Below, in pieces: positions 20,805 through 31,676 of a DNA stretch of 64,000 nt. The stretch lies in the NCBI RefSeq assembly GCF_910594005.1, contig NC_057820.1:8313001-8377000 (forward strand), in the 5' to 3' direction. Positions within the stretch are counted from its first letter, which is position 1; every line of letters begins with the position of its first letter. The position numbers were made by a program, and so were the translations under genes. Below the pieces are notes generated by a model. The model was not told the DNA's origin. It ran no database searches and was given only the letters and a program-made list of their open reading frames with translations. The stretch comes from Cervus elaphus (taxonomy: Eukaryota > Chordata > Mammalia > Artiodactyla > Cervidae).

Positions 20805-21404
20805 CCTATCATCTAGACCCAACATCAGAACTCCTCTGCTGGGTCTACCCAGGATCCTGCTTCAAAGCAAGAGATACTGATAATGTAGATAAACCTCCCA
20901 GACTCTGAAAAGCCCTAGTCCCCGTGGAAAAGGCCTTTAAGAAGGTTACATAAGTGTTGTCTGTGGAGGTCAGCCCAAGAAAGGAAAAGATGAATAGGTA
21001 TATAGGCTTGCAGCCAATGGAATATATAATCAACTTCACTACTCCATCTAAGGTTCAGAACTTCTGATTCTGGTCAGAGCGAAACAAGCCTTGGATCAAA
21101 GTGTCCAGTTGTCATGCTTTGGCAAGCACCACGCAGAGATGTAATTGTACCACTGGCAGGCCTGGGTGAGTCCAAGGACACACCTCCTTCAAACACAGGA
21201 AAGGCCACGTCTGGACATATAACCAACTGACTCCCACAGACAGTGGCTGCGAGAGACACCTCGGGGAAATCAAGACCTCAGCTGCTGAGATGAGCAGTTT
21301 CCAAGCTGAGAGTTTGCCGGAGATAATTTTGTGCACAGAACTGCTGCTGGCTTCTGCTCTGCTAGTCCTGAGTAACAAACCAGCGAGAGGTTGCCTACAA
21401 TGGC
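20805..21404. other. No recognised feature
   Basis: About 600 bp of single-copy-looking DNA at moderate GC. Open frames on both strands (for example 21290-21514) carry no recognisable domain and overlap one another. Confidence 0.45.
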
Positions 21405-21625
21405 GATTCCCAGCTGGAGGAATCTCTGCCTCTCAGGGGACATTCAGAAATGTCAGGAGGCAGTTCTGGTTTTCACAACTGAAGGAGGGGGTACCACTGG
21501 CTTCCCGTGCTTAGAGGCTAGAGATGCTTCTAAACATCCCAGAGTACAGAGAATAGCCCTGCATGGTGCAGAATTAGCCAGGCAAAAATCTCAATAGTGC
21601 CTCGACTGAGAAGCCCTGTTCTACA
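21405..21625 (+). repeat. MER20-like hAT (Charlie) MITE
   Basis: Ordered phrases tctcaggggacattcag, ctggttttcacaactgaag, gagatgcttctaaacatcc and ctgagaagccctgttct match the MER20 layout. In placental mammals MER20 copies are known to act as enhancers in some settings; nothing here shows activity. Confidence 0.65.
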
Positions 21626-21724
21626 AGAAGGGAAGAGAATCATTTCCATGGTATTCACAGAGCACTGTGCCATAATCAGACCCCAGTCTGGTTGACCAGC
21701 CTCACTATTGATGATGCTCATTTG

Positions 21725-22266
21725 TTAAGAGCATAAACATCTGAGTCCAGATTCAAGCTGCCCCACTTACCAGCTTAAGCAAGATATTTCAGTCTACGTG
21801 CTTCTGTTTCCTCATCTATAAAATGAGGATTAAGTAAAATTCACCTCACGGGACTTGCCTGGTGGTAGAGTGGATAGGAATCCTCCTGCCAGTGCAGGGG
21901 ACACTGGTTCGATCCCTGGTCCCTGAAGATCCCACATGCCACAGAGCAACTAAGCCCCTGCATCACAATTACTGAGTCACTCCCTAGGGTCCTAACACTG
22001 CAAATACTGAAAGCCTGGGCACCTACAGCCTGCGCTCCGCAACAAGAGAAGCTACCAAGATAAGAAGCCCGCACACCACAATGAAGAGTGGCCCCGCTTG
22101 CCGCAACTAGAGAAAGCCCACAGGCAGCAATGTAGACCCAGCACAGTCAAAAATATATAAATTATATTTTTTTAAATCGTCTCACAAAAATTGTCTTGTT
22201 TAAGGACTAAATAAGCTACATGAAATAATCCATGTAAATTGCTTTGTTTGTTAAGTACCTAGCACT
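21725..22266 (+). repeat. MIR SINE split by a CHR SINE
   Basis: The head and core lie at 21725-21848 (taagagcataaacatctgag, ctgtttcctcatctataaaa). The tail is at about 22195-22266 (aatccatgtaaattgc, agtacctagcact). The CHR SINE accounts for the gap. Confidence 0.8.
21850..22185 (+). mobile_element. CHR SINE, full length
   Basis: gggacttgcctggtggtaga head, gggacactggttcgatccct, gatcccacatgccacagagc, a cgccgcaactagagaaagcc-type block and an A/T-rich tail. Inserted in a MIR. Confidence 0.92.
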
Positions 22267-22467
22267 GCATTTGAATTGGATCTAATGAGGTAGATAAACC
22301 TAGAATCTATTAGAGTGCAGTAAGTCAAAAAAGAAAAACAGATACTGCATATTAAGGCATATATATATATGGAATCTAGAGAGATGGTACTGATGAAACC
22401 ATCTGCAGGGCAGCAATGGAGATGCAGACATAGGGAACAGACATGTGGACACAGTGGGGGAAGGAGC

Positions 22468-22663
22468 GTGCATGCTAAATCACTTCAGTCACGTCCGGCT
22501 CTTGCGACCCTATGGACTGTGGCCAGCCAGGCTCCTCTGTGTGTGGGATTTCCCAGGTGAGAATACTGGAACAGGCTGCCATGCCCTCTTCCAGGAGAAT
22601 CTTCCTAACCCAGGTATCAAACCAGGTCTCTTACCTGTATTGGCCGTCGGGTTCTTTACCACT
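22468..22663 (-). mobile_element. Bov-tA SINE
   Basis: Minus strand from the tail (cacttcagtcacgtccggc) to the truncated tRNA head (gttctttaccactt). It meets the next SINE head-on with no spacer. Confidence 0.9.
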
Positions 22664-22785
22664 TGGAGAAGGAAATGGCAACGCACTCCAGTATTCTTGC
22701 CTGGAGAATCCCATGGACAGAGGAGCCTGGTAGGCTACAGTCCATGGGGTCACAAGGAGTCGGACATGGCTAGCGACTTCAATTT
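22664..22785 (+). mobile_element. Bov-A SINE unit, inverted partner
   Basis: Plus-strand linker and tail only: ggagaaggaaatggcaacgc, ggagaatcccatggacagag and cacaaggagtcggacatgg. With 22468-22663 it forms a head-to-head composite. The same arrangement is known for some ruminant BovA-derived repeats, so it may be one mobile unit. Confidence 0.85.
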
Positions 22786-23239
22786 CCTTTCCTTTCCTTT
22801 CTTTACAGTGGTAAAGAAAGCACTAGTGAGTGCTACCTGTGAAGCCCAGGGGAAGAAGTGGGTGGGGCAAATAGGGACAGTAGCATTGAAATATATACAC
22901 TATCATGTGTAAAATTAGATAGCCAGGGGGAGTTTGTTGTATCTGCCGTATGACTCAATTCCTATATGACAAGTCCTGTGACAACTCTGGGGGGAGAATG
23001 GGGCAGGGGGAGGGAAGTTCATGAGGGAGGGGACATATGTATACCTACGGCTGATTCATGCTGATATATGGCAGAAACCACACAATATCATAAAGCAATT
23101 ATCCTCCAGTTAAAAATAAATAATTTTTTAAAGAGAAAAACTAAAAAAAAAAAAGTGCCTAGCACTCAAGAAGCAGTGTTGAGTGTGATTTTCTTTACTG
23201 CTGTTTTATTCTTGAGGACTCTACATTGTTGCCATGCTA

Positions 23240-23520
23240 CCAGCTAAGCCCTTTGCCCTTTCATCATCCCCCCTGCAATCATTCTTGTCCTTCCTCAAAG
23301 ATAAGTTCAAACGCTGGTTCCTCTCGGAAACCTTCTCAGACATACATCAGGGATCCATCAGCCCCTGCTCTGAGCTCCCTGGCATGTCATTCACTCCTGT
23401 GTCCACCTTGATTACTACCCGTATGTCACCTCCTAAATGGCAGCGAATACATTCCACCACCCTGTGTGCCCTGGTTCAAGCTACAATAAATATCCATTAA
23501 GTTGAATTTCAATCTGCTTT
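23240..23520 (+). repeat. L2-like LINE remnant
   Basis: cctcaaagataagttcaaac and ggaaaccttctcagacatac resemble the L2 ORF end, followed by tgagctccctggcatgtc. Low identity. Confidence 0.4.
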
Positions 23521-23588
23521 TATCACAGTTGTCTGCATTTATTTTTTGTCCCTTACCAGCCTGAAAGGACTTCCTTATTCACTCATTT

Positions 23589-23901
23589 TGTTGTTCAGTC
23601 ACTAAGTCATGTCCAACTCTGTGATCCCATGGACTGCAGCACGCCCGGCTGCCCTTCCTTTCACTATCTCCCAATGTTTGCCCAAATTCATGTCCACTGA
23701 GTCACTGATTCTATCTAACCATAAGATCCTCTGCCATCCCCTTTTCCTCCTGTCCTCAATCTTTCCCAGCATCAAGGTCTTTTCCAATGAGTCAGCTCTT
23801 TGTATCAGGTGGCCAAGTATTGGAGCTTCACTTCAGCATCAGTCCTTCCAGTGAATATTCAAGGTTGATTTCCTTTAGGACTGACTGGATTGATCTCCTA
23901 T
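23589..23901 (-). mobile_element. BovB LINE, 3' end
   Basis: gttgttcagtcactaagtca terminus, a cccatggactgcagcacgcc block, cagcatcaaggtcttttcc and ttcctttaggactgactgg, all reverse complement. Confidence 0.94.
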
Positions 23902-23915
23902 ACTATGTGAATAAT

Positions 23916-24134
23916 GGGCCTTCCCAGGTGGCAGTAGTGGTAAAGAACCCACCTGCCAATGCAGGGGACATAAGAGACCTGGGTTTAATCCCTGGGTCAG
24001 GAAGATCCCCTGGAGGAGGGCATGGCAACCCACTCCAGTATTCTTGCCTGGAGAATCCCGTGGACAGAGGAGCCTGGCAGGCTACAGTTGCAAAGAGTCA
24101 AACAGGACTGAAGCAATTTAGCACACATACAATC
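23916..24134 (+). mobile_element. Bov-tA SINE
   Basis: gggccttcccaggtggcagt head and a shortened tail (gctacagttgcaaagagtc lacks the usual catggggtc). TSD actatgtgaataat at 23902-23915 and actgtgtgaataat at 24135-24148 (13 of 14). Confidence 0.95.
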
Positions 24135-24384
24135 ACTGTGTGAATAATAACCCCAAAAACAGGCTAAGGTCATCTCCAGTGGAGACTGTCTGATGGGAGC
24201 TGACTGTGGGTCCAAGAATTTGCAAGACATTCTATGAGATGTAACTGGGAGCAGAGAGGGTAGAGCTGCAATGTAGACACTGACGAGGAGGAATTGATGA
24301 GGAATTAAGGAGGAGAGAAGACTCTTCCCACTTCATATCCTAGGGGCAGAAATAGTCATTGCTCATAGCAAAGGATCTCATTGG

Positions 24385-24560
24385 TCAGACACTGTGTGAA
24401 CATTTTCTATAAACTATCTTCTTAATTGTTTTCATGAAGAAGATAACAAAATTATCTCAATTGTTATAATTACTTGACCAGTGTCACACAGCAAAGATGA
24501 CTTCCAGATAGGTCTGACTGACCCAATATTTGTACTTCTAACCACTATGATTTACTCTTG
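24385..24560 (-). repeat. MIR SINE, decayed
   Basis: Reverse-complement order: agacactgtgtgaacatttt, ttacttgaccagtgtcacac, agcaaagatgacttc and aaccactatgatttac. Confidence 0.6.
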
Positions 24561-25025
24561 TTTCTCAAAGATAACTCAATTGACATCATTCAAAGGAGAG
24601 TACAAAGATATGGTGACAAATTCACGAACTCTTTAGACCCGTAATAGCAGTTAAAAAATGACAGCTGAGGAGAAAAAAAAAACAGAAAAGAAAAAAAAAA
24701 ATAGACAACCAGATGTTTTTAAAGATTTTTGTTTATCTAACAGCAGAAACCATTCTTCAAAAGAAAACTTAAAAGCAAGTCTGTTTTGTCTCACAGATAT
24801 GGAAAGCAAATTTATGGTTACCAAAGGGGTGGGACAAATTAGAGTTATGGGATTAACAGATATAAACAACTCTACATAAAATAGGTAAGCAGCAAGGATA
24901 TAGTGTATAACACAGGGAATTATAACAATTATCTTGTAATAACCTATAATGGAATGTATGCTGCAAACATTCTGAATCACTGTGCTGAACACCTGAAATG
25001 AACGCAATATAATAAATCAACACTC

Positions 25026-26240
25026 TCCGACATAAACCACAGCAAGATCCTCTATGACCCACCTCCCAGAATATTGGAAATAAAAGCAAAACTAAACAAA
25101 AGGGACCTAATGAAACTTAAAAGCTTCTGCACAACAAAGGAAACTATAAGTAAGGTGAAAAGACAGCCCTCAGATTGGGAGAAAATAATAGCAAATGAAG
25201 AAACAGACAAAGGATTAATCTCAAAAATATACAAGCAACTCCTGCAGCTCAATTCCAGAAAAATAAGTGACCCAATCAAAAAATGGGCCAAAGAACTAAA
25301 CAGACATTTCTCCAAAGAAGACATACACATGGCTAACAAAAACATGAAAAGATGCTCAACATCACTCATTATCAGAGAAATGCAAATCAAAACCACAATG
25401 AGGTACCATTACACGCCAGTCAGGATGGCTGCTATCCAAAAGTCTACAAGCAATAAATGCTGGAGAGGATGTGGAGAAAAGGGAACCCTCTTACACTGTT
25501 GGTGGGAATGCAAACTAGTACAGCCACTATGGAGAACAGTGTGGAGATTTCTTAAAAAATTGGAAATAGAACTGCCATATGACCCAGCAATCCCACTCCT
25601 GGGCATACACACTGAGGAAACCAGATCTGAAAGAGACACGTGCACCCCAATGTTCATCGCAGCACTGTTTATAATAGCCAGGACATGGAAGCAACCTAGA
25701 TGCCCATCAGCAGATGAATGTATAAGGAAGCTGTGATACATATACACCATGGAATATTACTCAGCCATTAAAAAGAATTCATTTGAATCAATCCTAATGA
25801 GATGGATGAAACTGGAGCCCATTATACAGAGTGAAGTAAGCCAGAAAGATAAAGAACATTACAGCATACTAACACATATATATGGAATTTAGAAAGATGG
25901 TAACGACAACCCTATATGCAAAACAGAAAAAGAGACACAGAAATACAGAACAGACTTTTGAACTCTGTGGGAGGATGTGAGGGTGGGATATTTCAAAAGA
26001 ACAGCATGTATACTATCTATGGTGAAACAGATCACCAGCCCAGGTGGGATGCATGAGACAAGTGCTCGGGCCTGGTGCACTGGGAAGACCCAGAGGAATC
26101 GGGTGGAGAGGGAGGTGGGAGGGGGGACCGGGATGGGGAATACGTGTAAATCTATTGCTGATTCATGTCAATGTATGACAAAACCCACTGAAAAAATAAA
26201 TAAATAAATAAATTTTTAAAAAAATAAATAAATAAATAAA
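25026..26240 (+). mobile_element. Ruminant LINE-1, 5'-truncated
   Basis: 1.2 kb from ORF2 (gacataaaccacagcaagat) through the 3' UTR to a tail made of two (AAAT)n runs at 26192-26240. Divergence is low. It is truncated at nearly the same consensus position as the copy at 16949. Confidence 0.95.
25029..25892 (+). pseudogene. LINE-1 ORF2 C-terminal part, near intact
   Basis: ORF2 encodes the endonuclease/reverse transcriptase; only its C-terminal part is present. The frame is open for 235 codons, 25029-25733, and includes the Cys-rich motif C-x3-C-x7-H-x4-C (CWRGC ... HCWWEC) at about codon 145. A TGA at 25734-25736 stands where L1 consensus has tryptophan. Beyond it the same frame continues to the natural TAG at 25890-25892. 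Without the N-terminal domains and a promoter it cannot act autonomously. Confidence 0.92.
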
Positions 26241-26399
26241 GTGTACTTCAATTGAAAAAGAAACAAACAATACGTGAGTCTGTTTCATAGAAGATAAAAC
26301 ACAGAACAGAGCTAGGAGGTGGGGAGACCTCCGCAGCCACACGCACCTGTCTCCCCCTCCCTACTCCAGGAGCTTTTAAAGGAAGTCTGAGGAACCAGC

Positions 26400-26540
26400 T
26401 GACCCCACCTTAGGCTTTGGATCTGTGGAATAGAGACTCAGAAACAGGAAATGATTTGCTAAATCCACTCAGCTCAAACGTGGCAGAACCAGGAATTCTA
26501 GGTCTCCTGGCTCTGAATTCAGAGCTCTTTAAATTTCTGT
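26400..26540 (-). repeat. MIR SINE
   Basis: gactcagaaacaggaaatga, ttgctaaatccactcagctc, a ggcagaaccaggaattctag block and ctctgaattcagagctc, reverse-complement MIR. Confidence 0.72.
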
Positions 26541-26982
26541 TTGAATATTTTGATGCTTTATTTATGATGACTAGATGTTCTTACTGAGAAATGCAGAGAA
26601 CCAAATAATCGCCCCCCAAAAAAAAATCTCAAAGGACTAGTGTTTCTCATTTGAGACGATGCCTTGAGTTACAAGATGCATCCAAATTTGAAATGTTAAA
26701 AATTCTGGCCCTCAGGATCAATGAAAGGTAGCATCTATACATCCAGAGAATGTTTGGTTTCTGAATTTTGATGGAAGACACTTCTATTGGTTTCTCCCTT
26801 CATCCTTCAGTGCTCTTCTTCCTAAGACAGTGGTGTTGTTTGGATTAAAGTATTCTTTGGAATTTGGTTAAAGTTACAGAAACACTAGCTAGAAAAATGT
26901 GGATATGCACTGGCACAGTTTGAGACACAAGGGTATGACCCCCTGAAGTCACTCATGAAAACCATATACTTTACTTTGTATT
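26541..26982. other. No recognised feature
   Basis: AT-leaning single-copy sequence. No frame of note. Confidence 0.5.
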
Positions 26983-26990
26983 ATGGATTA

Positions 26991-27215
26991 GCAGGGCTTC
27001 CTTGGTGGCTCAGATGGTAAAGAATCTGCCTGTGATTCAGGAGACCTGGGTTTGATTCCTGGGTCAGGAAGATCCTCTGGAGAAGGGAATGGCTACCCAC
27101 TCCAATATTCTTCATTGGAGAATTCCGTAGACAGAGGAGCCTGGTGGGATACACTCCATGGGGTCACAAAGAGTCAGACCTAACTGAGCAACTAACACTT
27201 TCGCTTGTCACTTTC
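26991..27215 (+). mobile_element. Bov-tA SINE
   Basis: agggcttccttggtggctca head, ggtttgattcctgggtcagg and gcaactaacactttcgcttg end. TSD atggatta at 26983-26990 and 27216-27223. Confidence 0.94.
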
Positions 27216-27309
27216 ATGGATTAATAACAACTGCTATTTCTGGACCTCAAATATTCCATTTACTCTGTGCCCATGAAAAGGAAGAAGGATTCTGCCCTCC
27301 ATTCTTCAT

Positions 27310-28645
27310 TGTTTTTGCTGTTGCTGTTCAGTTGCTAAGCCATGTCCAACTCTTTGCAACCCCATGGACTGCAGCACGCCAGGCTTCCCTGTCCTTCACT
27401 ATCTCCCAGAGTTTGCTCAAATTCATATCCATTGTGTTGGTGATGCCATCCAACCATCTCATCCTCTGTCATCCCCTTCTCCTCCTGCCTTCAATCTTTC
27501 CCAGCATCAGGGTTTTTCTAATGAGTCAGCTCTTCCCATAAGATGGCCAAAGTATTGGAGGTGCAGCTTCAGAATCAGTCCTTCTAATGAATTTTTAAAG
27601 TTGATTTCCTTTAGGATTGACTGCTTTGATCTCCTTTCTGTCCAAGGGACTCTCAAAAATCTTCTCCAGCACTCCCACAGTTTAAAAGCATTGACACTCA
27701 ACCTTCTCTTTATGGTCCAGCTCTCACATCTGTACATGACTGCTAGAAAAAATGTATCTTTGACTGTACCAGACCTTTGCTGGCAAAGTGATGTCTCTAC
27801 TTTTTAATATGCTATCTAGGTTGGTTATAGCTTGTCTTCCAAGTAGCAAGAATATTTTAATGTCATGGCTGCAGTCACCATCCACAGTAATTTTGGACCC
27901 AAAGAAAATAAAGTCTGCCACTATTTCCACTGTTTCCCCATCCATTTGTCATGAAGTGATGGGACCAGATGCCATGAGCTTAGTTCTTTGAATGTTGAAG
28001 TTTTTTTAATGTATTTTTTTAAATTGAAGGATAATTGCTTTACAAAATTGTGTTGGTTTCTGCCAAACATCAACATGAATCAGCCGTACAGAATGTTGAG
28101 TTTTAAGCCAGGTTTTTCACTCTCCTCTTTCACCTTCATCAAGAGGCTAAGTTCCTCTTTGCTTTCTGCCATAAAGGTGATGCCACTTGCCTATATGAGG
28201 TTATTGATATTTCTCCTGGCAATCTTGATTCCAGCTTGAGCTTCATCCAGTCAGGCATTTTGCATGATGTATTCTGCATATAAGTTAAATAATCAGGGTG
28301 ACAATATATAGCCTTGACATACTCCTTTCCTAACTTGGAATCACTCCATTTTTCCATGTCTAGTTCTAACTGTTGCTTCTTGACGTGTATACACATTTCT
28401 CAGGAGGCAGGTAAGGTGGTCTGATATTCCCATCTCTTTAAGAATGTTTCACAGTTTGTTGTGATCCACACAGTCAAAGGCTTTAGTGTAGTCAATAAAG
28501 CAGAAGTAGATGTTTTTCTGGAATTCCCTTGTTTTTTCTATGATACAACAGATGTTGGCAATTTGATCTCTGGTCCCTCTGCATTTTCTAAATCCAGCTG
28601 GAACATCTGGAAGTTCTTGATTCATGTACTGTTGAAGCCTAGCTT
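27310..28645 (-). mobile_element. BovB LINE, 5'-truncated
   Basis: 1.3 kb from the 3' terminus (tgttcagttgctaagccatg) back to the RT region (gcaatttgatctctggtccc). The RT box region near 28170-28210 is frameshifted, so the catalytic aspartate pair is lost. A short L1 tail interrupts it at 28003-28090. Confidence 0.94.
28003..28090 (-). mobile_element. LINE-1 3' end, about 85 bp, in BovB
   Basis: T-rich start, then attgaaggataattgcttta and catcaacatgaatcagccg, the last bases of the L1 3' UTR in reverse. BovB sequence gaatgttga repeats at 27990-27998 and 28091-28099, consistent with the TSD. Confidence 0.88.
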
Positions 28646-28649
28646 AGTC

Positions 28650-28857
28650 CCTAGTAAACACTATTGTATTCTTTGTGTTTTTAGTTTGACTACTTTAAAT
28701 ACCTCATATAAGTGGAATTATGCTATATTTTTGCTTTGGACATTTCACTTCTCATTATGCCCTCAAGTCTACCCATGTTGTCACAAATGGTGGTATTCCC
28801 ATCTTTTTTTAAGGCTGAATAATATTACATTGTAGGAATATACCACATTTTCTTTGT
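28650..28857 (-). mobile_element. Older LINE-1 ORF2/3' fragment
   Basis: aagtggaattatgctatattt, tctacccatgttgtcacaaa, ttaaggctgaataatattac and the closing ataccacattttctttgtg: reverse complement of the L1 ORF2 end. Confidence 0.8.
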
Positions 28858-29044
28858 GTCCAACTCCTTTACAACCCTTTGAACTGTAACTTACCAAACT
28901 CCTCCATCCATGGAATTTCCCAGACAAGAATACTGGAGCAGGTTGTCATTCCCTTCTCCGGGGGAATCTTCCTGACCCAGGGATCAAACCTGCTTCTCCT
29001 GTGTTGGCAGGCTGATTCTTTACCACTGTACCACCTGGGAAGCC
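28858..29044 (-). mobile_element. Bov-tA SINE, tail-truncated
   Basis: gtccaactcctttacaaccc, aagaatactggagcaggttg and gggatcaaacctgcttctcc to ccacctgggaagcccta. Directly adjoins the L1 fragment. Confidence 0.92.
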
Positions 29045-29059
29045 CTATTATTCCATTAG

Positions 29060-29740
29060 GGGTTGCAAAACAGTGATGCTTCAATTTTAATTTTCCCCCT
29101 GAATTTATTAACAGGGATAGTTTTATAAAGAATAATCTTTCCCATGCCAACTCTTTAGTTACATTGAGGTAAAGGAAATGCAAAATAAATGCCCCATATT
29201 TTTCCTTTGTTTTCCTTTATTTACCAATTTTCTCAATAATTATTTGGGCCCCTAGAATCCTTTAAAAGTAACCACTGACTTTTTTGGTTTGTTTTAAAAT
29301 ATCATTATGAGCTCACAGATTTCTAACATATTTGATGTGTTTCAATATATTGCAGTTATTATTCTTTTTGATGTTCAAAGTTTCCATTGTTGGCCATTGG
29401 AAATACTTAGGAGCAAATCCTCATTTCTCCTTAGTTATTTTAACACGGACCTGAGGGCATTTGATAGCCCCTTGCTTTCTGGCATGATAAGATGTTCCAG
29501 ACTCACCTAGTGCATTTCCTGTTTCACACTGGTAATCATCCATTTCTCCTAGGATCCCCAGTTCTTTAGTGAGAAACGTTATTTGGAGACTTCAATTTGG
29601 ATGTTAAGGGTCCTCATTGCTACTGGGTTGATCGTTCTTTGTAGGCTTTTTCAGTGGACCGATCTAAAAACTTTTTAATAGAAAATATATCAGGATGCAG
29701 TTTACTTATATCTCTTCTTTCTAATAAGGAGAACGTCAGT
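29060..29740 (-). repeat. Ancient LINE-1-like fragment
   Basis: ccccttgctttctggcatga, gatgttccagactcacctag, attgctactgggttgatcg and ctttttcagtggaccgatc follow the order of an old L1M-type 3' region in reverse. Heavily decayed; orientation and subfamily uncertain. Confidence 0.5.
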
Positions 29741-29770
29741 TCCTAATGACACAGGAATGATTATTTACAA

Positions 29771-29800
29771 TGATTACATATGTAATGATTACATATGTAA
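29771..29800. repeat. Tandem pair of 15-mers holding 12-bp palindromes
   Basis: tgattacatatgtaa occurs twice in direct succession. Each copy contains the perfect palindrome ttacatatgtaa, at 29774-29785 and 29789-29800. Confidence 0.9.
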
Positions 29801-30087
29801 GTGTACGTGTGTCTGTATCATTGCATGACAAACAAGGGACCAGAGTGGGGTCTCCATCCTCACGACAGAGGAAGGGCAGTGAGACAGCAGCAGGAGGAGC
29901 TGCTGGAAGAGGATGAGGAAAGACGGGAGAAGGAAAGAGAGTTAGGGAGTGAGGGAGACTTCACACAGAATAGCCTCTGAACGCAAAATTGCAAGGTCTC
30001 GTGCATAAAGCAAAGATGTTTATACATCAGCGGCAACTCCCTAAGGTTAAGACACTGTGAAATCACATTCTTTGACCACCCCCAACT
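29801..30087. other. No recognised feature
   Basis: Contains a purine-rich patch (29860-29965) made of AGG/GAG repeats. No gene or named repeat seen. Confidence 0.45.
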
Positions 30088-30290
30088 GGGCTTCCCTGGT
30101 GGCTCAGATGGTAAAGAATCCACCTGCCAAGCAGGAAACATAGGTTTGATTCCTGGGTCAGGAAGATTCCTTAGAGAAGGAAATGGCAACCCATTCCATT
30201 ATTCTTGTCTGAGAAATCCCATGGACAGAGGAGCTTGGTGGGCTATAGTTCAAACTGTTGGACACGACTAAGCAACTAAATAACAGCAAA
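30088..30290 (+). mobile_element. Bov-tA SINE
   Basis: gggcttccctggtggctcag head. The tail lacks the catggggtcgcaaagag section (ggctatagttcaaactgttg instead) and ends gcaactaaataacagc. Confidence 0.92.
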
Positions 30291-30315
30291 CAATAATACC
30301 AAAACTTAGCATACC

Positions 30316-30540
30316 CTGGGACTGCCGTGGTGGCTTAGACAGTAAAGAATCTGCCCGAAATGCAAGAGACCCAGGTTTGATCCCTGGGTTGGGAAGATCC
30401 CTGGAGAAGTGAATGGCAACCTACTCCAGTATTCTTGCCTGGAGAATCCCGTGGACAGAGGAGTCTGATGAGTTACAGTCCATTACAATCTGTGGGATCA
30501 CGAAGAGTTGGACACCACTGAGTGACCAACATTTTCACTT
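30316..30540 (+). mobile_element. Bov-tA SINE
   Basis: gggactgccgtggtggctta head. The tail has a small insertion (cattacaatctgtgg) before gatcacgaagagttggac. TSD tagcatacc at 30307-30315 and 30541-30549. Confidence 0.93.
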
Positions 30541-30544
30541 TAGC

Positions 30545-30760
30545 ATACCTATGCTAAGCATCGTTCTAAATGATCAGTATATAAACTCATTGAATCCCAT
30601 ACCAACATCAAGAGATAGGCATCATTCATATTATTACCACCATCTTAGAGAAAATGGAAGTACAGAGAGGTTAAACCACTTGTCCAAGGTGAAATGACTA
30701 GTGAGTAGAAGATCAGACCTGGGCATTTTGACATTAGAGTACCATATGATGCCATCTGCC
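30545..30760 (-). repeat. MIR SINE
   Basis: ctaagcatcgttctaaatg, aatggaagtacagagaggtt and aaaccacttgtccaaggtga, reverse-complement MIR in order. The Bov-tA at 30316 landed at its edge. Confidence 0.78.
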
Positions 30761-30984
30761 TTTCGAGAAAAGGTATTAAGAACCAACACACAAACACTTG
30801 CAAATATTCACACACGCACACATACACGTATACTTGACTTTGGAAAAAGGAGAACTAGCAAAACCAAGTTATAAACATTTCATTGTAAAATGGAATTTGG
30901 AAGCCTGAGAGATTTCTGCACAATTTAGCACCACTCAAAGGGATAAGAGACCACAAGGGGATTGAAGTTAAAATTCTCGGTAGA

Positions 30985-31567
30985 TTAATGGAAGCAGCCT
31001 AGAGTTCCATCAACAGATGAATGGATAAGGAAGCTGTGGTACATTTACACAATGGAATATTACTCAGCTATAAAAAAAAAAGAACACATTTGAGTCAGTT
31101 CTAATGAGGTGGATGAACCTGGAGCGTATTATACAGGGTGAAGTTAAGTCAGAAAGAGAAAGACAATATTGTGTATTAAGGCATATTTGTGGAATCTAGA
31201 ATGATAGTATTGAGAATCCTATATGCAGGGCAACAAGGAGACACAAAGAACAGACTTTTGGACACAGTGGGGGAAGGAGAGGGTGGGATGATCTGAGAGA
31301 ACAGCATTGAAACATACACATGACTGTATGTAAACTAGGTAACCGGTGGGAGTTTGATGTATGATGCAAGGCACCCAAAGCTGGTGTCTGAGACAATCCA
31401 GAGAGATGGGGTGAGGAGAGAGGTGGGAAAGGGGTCAGGATGAGGGGGACACATGTATACCTGTGGCCAATTCATGCTGATGTACGGCAAAAACCACCAC
31501 CATATTGTAAAGTAGTTATCCTCCAATTAAAAAATAATTTTTAAAATTTTTCCAGCAATAAACCAAA
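30985..31567 (+). mobile_element. LINE-1 3' end
   Basis: From the ORF2 end (ggaagcagcctagagttcca, gaatattactcagctataaa) through the 3' UTR to agttatcctccaattaaaaa. TSD aaaattctcggtaga at 30970-30984 and aaaattctcagtaga at 31568-31582 (14 of 15). Confidence 0.94.
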
Positions 31568-31676
31568 AAAATTCTCAGTAGACAGTAAACAGATTAATTC
31601 ATCCATTTATTCATTCATTGTTTACTCACTAAATGAGGACACTAAGACTTAGGGAGATTAAATAAATAACTACTTG

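Larger units (their letters stand above)
22267..23152 (+). mobile_element. LINE-1 3' end, interrupted by SINEs
   Basis: Starts near the ORF2 stop (gcatttgaattggatctaat) and ends with ataaagcaattatcctcc and an A-rich tail. TSD aagtacctagcact at 22253-22266 and aagtgcctagcact at 23153-23166 (13 of 14). SINEs occupy 22468-22785. Confidence 0.92.
24745..26270 (+). mobile_element. Older LINE-1 3' UTR hosting a younger L1
   Basis: 24745-25022 carries atggaaagcaaatttatgg, gggaattataacaattatc and gaatcactgtgctgaacacc. The end (gtgtacttcaattgaaaaag) is found only at 26241-26265, so the younger L1 at 25026-26240 landed inside this tail. Confidence 0.82.
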
